DNA from: a virus
DNA length: 24,771 bases
Virus record (IMG/VR): IMGVR_UViG_3300021964_000500
Coordinates: 1 to 24,771 of that record
Direction: 5' to 3' (one strand)
Shown here: in pieces, positions 19,486 through 24,771 of the stretch
How the letters are laid out: each line of letters starts with the position of its first letter
Position numbering within the stretch: the stretch's first letter is position 1
Translations under genes and position numbers: made by a program
Notes under the pieces: generated by a model
Told to the model about the DNA's origin: nothing
Seen by the model: the letters and a program-made list of their open reading frames with translations, nothing else
Databases searched by the model: none

Positions 19486-21314
19486 TGGCAACAACAATCA
19501 AATCAACTCAACTAGACTTTGATACTATAAAAAGCAAATTAAAAGATTATTTAAAACAACAAACTGAATTTGCTGACTATGATTTTGAAGCATCTGGATT
19601 GAGTAACATATTAGATGTATTAGCTTATAATACACATTTTACTGGTTTAAATGCCAACTTTGCTTTAAATGAGTCTTTCATAAACACTGCACAACTAAGA
19701 AGTTCTGTTGCCGCGCTTGCAGAAAATCTTGGTTACGTTCCAAGATCTTATGTATCGCCTGAAGCTTCTTTAAACTTATCAATAAATATTACTACAACTC
19801 CAAGACCTAATGCAATAGTATTGCCGCGAAATACACAGTTCACCACTAGTGTTGATGGAACATCATATACATTCCAAACTAGAGAAGCCTTTACGGCAAA
19901 TGATAATGGTTCTGGCGTTTATCAATTTTTAAATAGCACAAGTGGAACTGCTATACCGATTTATGAAGGAACAGAAAAAACAAAGACATTTTTTGTAGGT
20001 GATACAACAGACACACAAATATATGTCATACCTGATATTACAATGGACACTACCACTATTAGAGTTCGTGTCTTTCCTACAGCATCATCTACTATCTTTG
20101 ATACTTACACCGATATTAAGAAAGCAGTAAAAATAGAAAATGACTCAACTTATTATCAAATTAAAGAAGTTCCTAATGGATATTATGAGTTAATATTTGG
20201 TGATGGTACTACTACCGGAAAAGCGCCAGTTGCTGGTAATAAGATAATAGTTGATTACTTATCAACACAAGGTAGTGCAGCAAACACTGCTAGTACATTT
20301 ACTCCGTCTTCAACAATAACTATTAATTCTGTATCTTATAACATAACAACTGTTACAGAATCAAATGCAGCTGGCGGCGCATTTAAAGAAAGCATAGAAT
20401 CTATAAGACAAAATGCTCCTATAGCTTTTACCTCGCAAAGAAGATTGGTCACAGCTGAAGATTATAAAGGACAAATATTATCAAATTTTAATGCATATTT
20501 AGATGATGTAACATCTTTTGGCGGTGCTGATAATGTTCCACCAATTTATGGGCGTGTTTATGTTGGCTTAAAATTTAAAGCTGGAATAACTGATAGCACA
20601 CAACAGAGCGTAAAAGATCAAATAAAAACTGATTTAATTGATAATATGTCAGTAATGTCAATTACAACAGAGTTTGTTGATCCTATAACAACAAATTTAC
20701 AACTTACAACTACTTTCAATTTAGATCCGGATTTAACGAGTGCTACTGCACAGTCAATGGGAAATTTAGTACAAGCAAGAATAAATACTTTTTTTGCAAC
20801 TGACTTAGAAAGATTTAATAAAGTTTTTAGAAGATCAAATTTACTCACTATTATAGACGCATTAGATCCTGCAATTTTAAACTCTAAGATAGATGTTAAG
20901 ATGGTTCAAACTTTTATACCAACCAATAATATTTCTCTTAGTTACGATATAAATTATCCCGCGAAGCTTGCTCTTCCAGCTGCGGATTTACCGGTTTTAA
21001 GTTCATCAGGATTTACTTTTAACAGCCAACAATGTTTTTTACGAAACAAATTAAACAGTACAAAAATACAAATTGTTTCAGTTGATGGAACTGTTGAAAA
21101 TGATAATGTGGGTATATATAATCAAGATACAGGCGTTATAAGTTTAGTTGGATTTAAACCAAGTTCTATAGATGGAAGTTTCATATCTGTAACAGTTACT
21201 CCAGCAAATCAAAATACTATAAGACCATTACGTAACTATGTTCTCGGTATTGACACATCGGCTTCAACATCTAGAGCTCTACTTGATTTTCAAAATACAC
21301 AGGTTAGCATTTAA
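19485..21314 (+). CDS. 6: baseplate wedge protein gp6
   Basis: 609 residues (T4: 660). gp6 dimers form the continuous ring that holds the baseplate together during the change to the star shape. The N-terminus TQLDFDTIKSKLKDYLKQQT followed by FADYDFEASGLSNILDVLAY and THFTGLNANFALNESFINTA is characteristic. The middle has YELIFGDGTTTGKAP and IVDYLSTQGSAANT. RRLVTAEDYKGQILSNF, then VYVGLKFKAG, fits the gpJ/gp6 core. The 3' end overlaps the next ORF by TAATG. Length and block order are complete, so this is an intact copy. Confidence 0.9.
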   Translation: MATTIKSTQLDFDTIKSKLKDYLKQQTEFADYDFEASGLSNILDVLAYNTHFTGLNANFALNESFINTAQLRSSVAALAENLGYVPRSYVSPEASLNLSINITTTPRPNAIVLPRNTQFTTSVDGTSYTFQTREAFTANDNGSGVYQFLNSTSGTAIPIYEGTEKTKTFFVGDTTDTQIYVIPDITMDTTTIRVRVFPTASSTIFDTYTDIKKAVKIENDSTYYQIKEVPNGYYELIFGDGTTTGKAPVAGNKIIVDYLSTQGSAANTASTFTPSSTITINSVSYNITTVTESNAAGGAFKESIESIRQNAPIAFTSQRRLVTAEDYKGQILSNFNAYLDDVTSFGGADNVPPIYGRVYVGLKFKAGITDSTQQSVKDQIKTDLIDNMSVMSITTEFVDPITTNLQLTTTFNLDPDLTSATAQSMGNLVQARINTFFATDLERFNKVFRRSNLLTIIDALDPAILNSKIDVKMVQTFIPTNNISLSYDINYPAKLALPAADLPVLSSSGFTFNSQQCFLRNKLNSTKIQIVSVDGTVENDNVGIYNQDTGVISLVGFKPSSIDGSFISVTVTPANQNTIRPLRNYVLGIDTSASTSRALLDFQNTQVSI

Positions 21315-22276
21315 TGTCTATTAATCATCGCAGTAAAAGAAGGCTTAAGAACTTTCAAGTGCGGAAAGTGCGTGAAGCTTTACCTGAATATTATACAAGT
21401 GAGTATCCGACTCTCGTAACTTTTTTAGAAAAATATTATGATTTTTTAGATTCAGATAACGGAACACATTCTTTCGGCGATGATGTAAGACAGTTGTTTT
21501 CTAAAAAAGATGCAAGAGAAATGCCTAGTGATCTTATTAATAATGTGGTGAGCGAAATTGCTGGTGGATTAAAAACAGGTGAAAATTTTACTAGTGCAAG
21601 ATATGCAATAACAAGGCTAGCCGAGTTAGCAAGAAGCAAAGGTACTAAATTTGGATTTCAAGAATTTTTTAGATTATTTTTTCAGCAAGTTGCTGAAGTT
21701 GAATATGGTAAAGAATCAATATTTAATGTTGGAAACTCTGCAAGTCAAATAGGTGTTGACTCATTAAGATATCTACAAGACGATGAGCTTTTTCAAACAT
21801 TTGGCTTATTAGTAAAAACTGGAATCGATATAACTAAATGGTCAGAGCTATATAAAAAGTTTGTTCATCCTGCAGGATTTTATTTTAAAGGTGAAGTGGT
21901 TTCTGATACAGTTGGTTCTTTTAATATTACAGCGCCTTTATCACTTGTAGATTCATCGCCCGGACCAACACTTGTTTCTGAAGCAACTCCAGCATTCTCA
22001 TTTCCTTTTGTTCAGACAACGGTGTTGATAGACTCTGGCGATGGTAAAGTTAGATCTAATTTAAATGAATTAGTAGAAGAGTATAAAGATATTACTTTAT
22101 CGCAACTTGATACAACTTATCACACATTACGTCAAATAATAACACCAAACTCATTTACTTTTGATGATAGTTCAATTAGAGATAGTGCTGAAAACGCTAC
22201 ACCAGATTTCTCAATAATATTAGAAACAATGGATAACGAAATATTTACTAGAAGAGTGACTGACTCATCTTTCTAG
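21314..22276 (+). CDS. baseplate wedge candidate in gp7 position
   Basis: 320 residues, coupled to gp6 by TAATG. The N-terminus is basic (MSINHRSKRRLKNFQVRKVR), followed by LPEYYTSEYPTLVTFLEKYY and DFLDSD, a block I recognise from structural proteins next to gp6 in marine T4-like phages. RLAELARSKGTKFGFQEFFR, YGKESIFNVGNS and YKKFVHPAGFYFKGEVV follow. T4 gp7 is far longer (1032 residues), and I see no direct sequence link, so gp7 is suggested by order only (6-7-8). A shortened wedge or connector protein is most likely. The gene ends just before a late promoter. Confidence 0.55.
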   Translation: MSINHRSKRRLKNFQVRKVREALPEYYTSEYPTLVTFLEKYYDFLDSDNGTHSFGDDVRQLFSKKDAREMPSDLINNVVSEIAGGLKTGENFTSARYAITRLAELARSKGTKFGFQEFFRLFFQQVAEVEYGKESIFNVGNSASQIGVDSLRYLQDDELFQTFGLLVKTGIDITKWSELYKKFVHPAGFYFKGEVVSDTVGSFNITAPLSLVDSSPGPTLVSEATPAFSFPFVQTTVLIDSGDGKVRSNLNELVEEYKDITLSQLDTTYHTLRQIITPNSFTFDDSSIRDSAENATPDFSIILETMDNEIFTRRVTDSSF

Positions 22277-22284
22277 TATAAATA
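22277..22284 (+). promoter_or_regulatory. T4-type late promoter before the fibre-like gene
   Basis: A perfect TATAAATA beginning one base after the preceding stop codon, in a 26-base gap. The following GACTTA is shared with the minus-strand element at 9887. The start at 22303 is preceded by TTAGGATTT. Confidence 0.75.
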
Positions 22285-22302
22285 GACTTATTAGGATTTA
22301 AC

Positions 22303-23256
22303 ATGACTAGACAAAATATAAATGTAGGTTCAGCAGCAAACGATGGTACAGGAGATACCTTACGCACTGCTGGAACAAAAATTAATCAAAACTTTCAAGA
22401 ATTGTACACACAACTTGGAGGTGATAGCTCAACACTAAGTACAAGAGTTATTATAAAAGATTCAAGTAGTATTGGCACTATCATATTTGAAGGATCTAGT
22501 ACAGATTCGCATGAAACAAAATTAATTGCAACGGATCCTACAGCAGATAGAACTATTAGTTTACCAAATGCTGATGGTAATGTTATATTAGATACTGCCA
22601 CACAAACATTAACTAATAAAACTTTAACAACACCAACTATAGCATCAATTACAAATGGTGGAACAATTACTATACCAAGTGGTGCTGGTACATTTGCAAC
22701 AATAGCAGGAACTCAAACATTAACTAATAAAACGTTAACATCGCCGACGATTAACACACCTGTTATCGGCGCGTCTTTAAATGATGCTAATGGAAACGAA
22801 TTTATAAAATTTACAACTACTAGTAACGCTATTAATGAACTAACAATAGCAAACGGTGCTTCAACCACAGGACCAACTCTTTCAGCAACAGGGACAGCAA
22901 CTGATTTAAATATAATATTAACACCTAAAGGTAAAGGATCTGTAAGTGTTAAAAAGGCTGCTTACGGATCAAACACAATGTCCATAGACGGACAGGTTGA
23001 TTCATCTGCATCTTTGATAATATGTAACAGTGAAAATGCTTTGGCTGCAGATTTAGGTAGCGGAACGACAATAGGTGAATTTAAAATTTTTACGAATAAA
23101 GGAACAGGTACTGCGACTATCACACCTCATCCGTTTGCAAATGGAACATCATTTAGTTTAACACAAAACAAAGCCGCACAATGTATCTGGGACGGATCAA
23201 ATTGGTTTTTATTAACTACAGATTCAGCCGCGGTTGGTTTAACGATAACAGCATAG
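22303..23256 (+). CDS. fibre-like virion structural protein
   Basis: 317 residues. The N-terminus NVGSAANDGTGDTLRTAGTK followed by INQNFQELY is the attachment block often seen at the start of fibre and appendage proteins of marine phages. It continues with beta-rich low-complexity sequence: DRTISLPNADGNVIL, then two copies of TQTLTNKTLT(T/S)PTI, and LNIILTPKGKGSVSV. The C-terminus has WDGSNWFLLTTDS, a common end of such trimeric fibres. It probably attaches to the baseplate near gp8. It lies behind its own late promoter. Host specificity cannot be read. No chaperone or auto-cleavage domain is visible. Confidence 0.7.
   Translation: MTRQNINVGSAANDGTGDTLRTAGTKINQNFQELYTQLGGDSSTLSTRVIIKDSSSIGTIIFEGSSTDSHETKLIATDPTADRTISLPNADGNVILDTATQTLTNKTLTTPTIASITNGGTITIPSGAGTFATIAGTQTLTNKTLTSPTINTPVIGASLNDANGNEFIKFTTTSNAINELTIANGASTTGPTLSATGTATDLNIILTPKGKGSVSVKKAAYGSNTMSIDGQVDSSASLIICNSENALAADLGSGTTIGEFKIFTNKGTGTATITPHPFANGTSFSLTQNKAAQCIWDGSNWFLLTTDSAAVGLTITA
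22603..22750 (+). repeat. direct repeat inside the fibre gene
   Basis: A 20-base identical sequence, CAAACATTAACTAATAAAAC, occurs at 22603-22622 and again at 22714-22733 (111 bases, 37 codons apart). It encodes QTLTNKT within two copies of TQTLTNKTLT(T/S)PTI. Such near-identical units suit slippage or recombination between fibre genes. Confidence 0.75.
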
Positions 23257-23265
23257 AGATAGACA

Positions 23266-24669
23266 ATGCCAGCAATAATTACAGACCCGTTTAAAAAAAT
23301 ACTAACTCAAAATATCTTTGATGAAGTTACGAATAATACTAATAGATATTATATAGGAATAGGTAAATCAGAGCCTTGGGACAGTTCAGAAGCCGTGCCT
23401 GATCCCACAAATAATCCTAGAACTATTAGAAATTTAAGAGCAGGTTTACAATCAATAAAATCTGCAAGTGATGTATCATATGTTATACCAAGATATAATT
23501 GGTCATCTGGATCTATATATCAAGCTTATGATGATAATTTTACTGGTATACCAGATACAAATCCTTATGCGGTTATGACAGAAGATAATCAGGTTTATAT
23601 TGTTTTACAACAAGCCAAAAATAATGCAGGCGTTGCAACAACTTCTACTATAAAACCAACTGGTACAAGTACAAAGCCATTTAAAACTTCTGATGGGTAC
23701 GTTTGGAAATTTTTATATTCTTTGGCAGCTGCAAGAGCAAGTGCTTTTTTATCAGCAAACTTTTTACCAGTTGAAAAAATTCTAGACTCTGCAAGAGTTA
23801 ATGAATTAACTGGCACAACCACTTTATCTGTACTTGAGATTCAACATGCTTTAGTTCAAGATTCTGCAGTTCCTGGACAAATAATAGGCATTAAAGTCAC
23901 TAATGGTGGAAGTGGATATACTTCCACTCCAACGATAACTATCAATGGTGATGGCGTTAGAGCTACAGCTACTGCTACAGTTTCAGGTGGAGCTGTTACA
24001 AAAATTGAGCTTGATTCAAGTACAGACAGCGCGATATCTATGGGACAAGGCTATAATTTTGCTAGTGTTGAAATTACAAGCGGCGGTGGCAGTGGTGCAG
24101 CAGCAAGGGCGATATTAGGTCCTAAAGCTGGATTAGGTGCAGATGCAAGAGATGATTTAAGATCAAATTCATTGATGTTTAATTCAAAGCCGAATGGAAT
24201 AGAAGATAGTAATTTTATAATAGGACAAGATTTTAGACAGGTTGCTTTGATAAGAGATCCAAGACATACTTCAGATAGTGCAAATGACGGTCCTCCTTTT
24301 ACTACATCGAGCGGTAAAGTTTTAAGATTTTTAAAGCTTGCTGCAGATGCTAATGCGAGTTTCCTAGATACAACAATAACAGGTGGAACATCAGGAGCTA
24401 AAGCTTTAGTTGATGAAGTTGATAGCGATAGATTATATTTTCATCAATCAGAAGCTACTGGATTTAAAGCGTTCACTGAAGGTGAAACGATAACTGGCGG
24501 TGGCACATCAGGAACACTTATAGAAGAAGGCATAGATGCAGACAGTGATGCTTTCACTAGAGATGATGTAGATAAACTTTCTGGAAACATTTTATATATA
24601 GAAAACAGAGCACCAGTTACAAGAGCAGCAAATCAACAAGAAGACATTAAAGTTGTAATATCACTGTAA
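23266..24669 (+). CDS. 8: baseplate wedge protein gp8
   Basis: 467 residues (T4: 334). gp8 connects the wedge to peripheral baseplate proteins. The start FKKILTQNIFDEVTNNTNRY then YIGIGKSEPWDSSEAVPDPT matches the gp8 pattern (T4: FGRSEPW), and TSDGYVWKFLYSL matches T4 GDGYVWEYLFEI. DFRQVALIRDPRHT and the C-terminus LSGNILYIENRAPVTRAANQ (T4: SGEMIYMENRPPI) confirm it. The extra length comes from inserts: a GGSGYTSTPTITINGDG block near residue 215 and a TITGGTSGAKALVDEV ... EGETITGGGTSGTL module near 365-423, the latter also present in gp53. The ribosome site is weak (GAGATAG). Confidence 0.87.
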   Translation: MPAIITDPFKKILTQNIFDEVTNNTNRYYIGIGKSEPWDSSEAVPDPTNNPRTIRNLRAGLQSIKSASDVSYVIPRYNWSSGSIYQAYDDNFTGIPDTNPYAVMTEDNQVYIVLQQAKNNAGVATTSTIKPTGTSTKPFKTSDGYVWKFLYSLAAARASAFLSANFLPVEKILDSARVNELTGTTTLSVLEIQHALVQDSAVPGQIIGIKVTNGGSGYTSTPTITINGDGVRATATATVSGGAVTKIELDSSTDSAISMGQGYNFASVEITSGGGSGAAARAILGPKAGLGADARDDLRSNSLMFNSKPNGIEDSNFIIGQDFRQVALIRDPRHTSDSANDGPPFTTSSGKVLRFLKLAADANASFLDTTITGGTSGAKALVDEVDSDRLYFHQSEATGFKAFTEGETITGGGTSGTLIEEGIDADSDAFTRDDVDKLSGNILYIENRAPVTRAANQQEDIKVVISL

Positions 24670-24679
24670 GGAATAAACT

Positions 24680-24771
24680 ATGGCAACTAATTTAACTGAA
24701 ACCACTTTTCCAAGTACTTATAAAGATGATTTTACTGACAGTGCTGGATTTCACAAGATACTTTTTAACTC
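24680..24771 (+). CDS. start of a further virion structural gene (DUF4815-like), cut by the window edge
   Basis: The ATG at 24680 follows a TAAGGA site ten bases after the gp8 stop. Thirty codons are visible, beginning MATNLTETTFPSTYKDDFTD and continuing SAGFHKILFNS. The FHKILFN segment resembles the opening of DUF4815-type structural proteins, where it continues into G-R-A-L-Q-A-R-E; that continuation is outside the window. Its place after gp8 suggests a baseplate or appendage protein. Confidence 0.55.
   Translation, partial: MATNLTETTFPSTYKDDFTDSAGFHKILFN

Overview
This window is part of the genome of a low-GC, T4-like contractile-tailed phage (myovirus), most like the marine T4 relatives of cyanobacteria and SAR11-type bacteria. 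Reasons: recognisable gp32, gp33, gp4, gp26, gp48, gp53, gp27, gp5, gp25, gp6 and gp8; perfect T4-type late promoters (TATAAATA) in front of tail genes; a class II (B12-dependent) ribonucleotide reductase; and very tight packing with TAATG overlaps. No host gene, tRNA, CRISPR array or insertion sequence was seen.

Region 1 (1-5072) holds nucleotide and DNA metabolism and small early genes on the + strand: the 3' end of the reductase, an opposing HNH homing endonuclease gene with its own late promoter, two tiny Cys-rich proteins, a GIY-YIG-type nuclease, and runs of small unknown genes. Three near-identical promoter/RBS cassettes (about 1638, 2296 and 3172) drive three small operons. The second drives a GC-rich structured RNA (about 2371-2566) that has a pseudoknot and an alternative helix covering the Shine-Dalgarno of the next gene: a candidate orphan riboswitch or protein-sensing leader. 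The region ends with gp33 (late-transcription coactivator) and gp32 (ssDNA-binding protein, 5125-6009).

Region 2 (6006-10385, - strand) is a tail/head-completion operon read leftwards: gp4, a gp2-like candidate, gp54-like tube initiator, gp26, a small gp51-position ORF, and a tape-measure protein. gp26 ends on a T TTT TTA slippery heptamer directly before its stop, followed by a hairpin and an open -1 frame. This looks like programmed frameshifting just upstream of the tape measure, as in tail-assembly chaperones of other tailed phages.

Region 3 (10395-24771, + strand) diverges from region 2 and encodes the baseplate and spike: gp48, gp53, gp27, gp5 N-domain fused to a tail lysozyme, a 750-residue protein with an amidase-like domain lacking its zinc ligands, a 675-residue beta-helix spike protein, gp25, gp6, a gp7-position wedge candidate, a fibre-like protein, gp8, and the start of a further structural gene. 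Late promoters at 10395, 19018 and 22277 punctuate it. gp33 in region 1 would be expected to act at these promoters together with a gp55-like sigma factor and the sliding clamp, which are not in this window.
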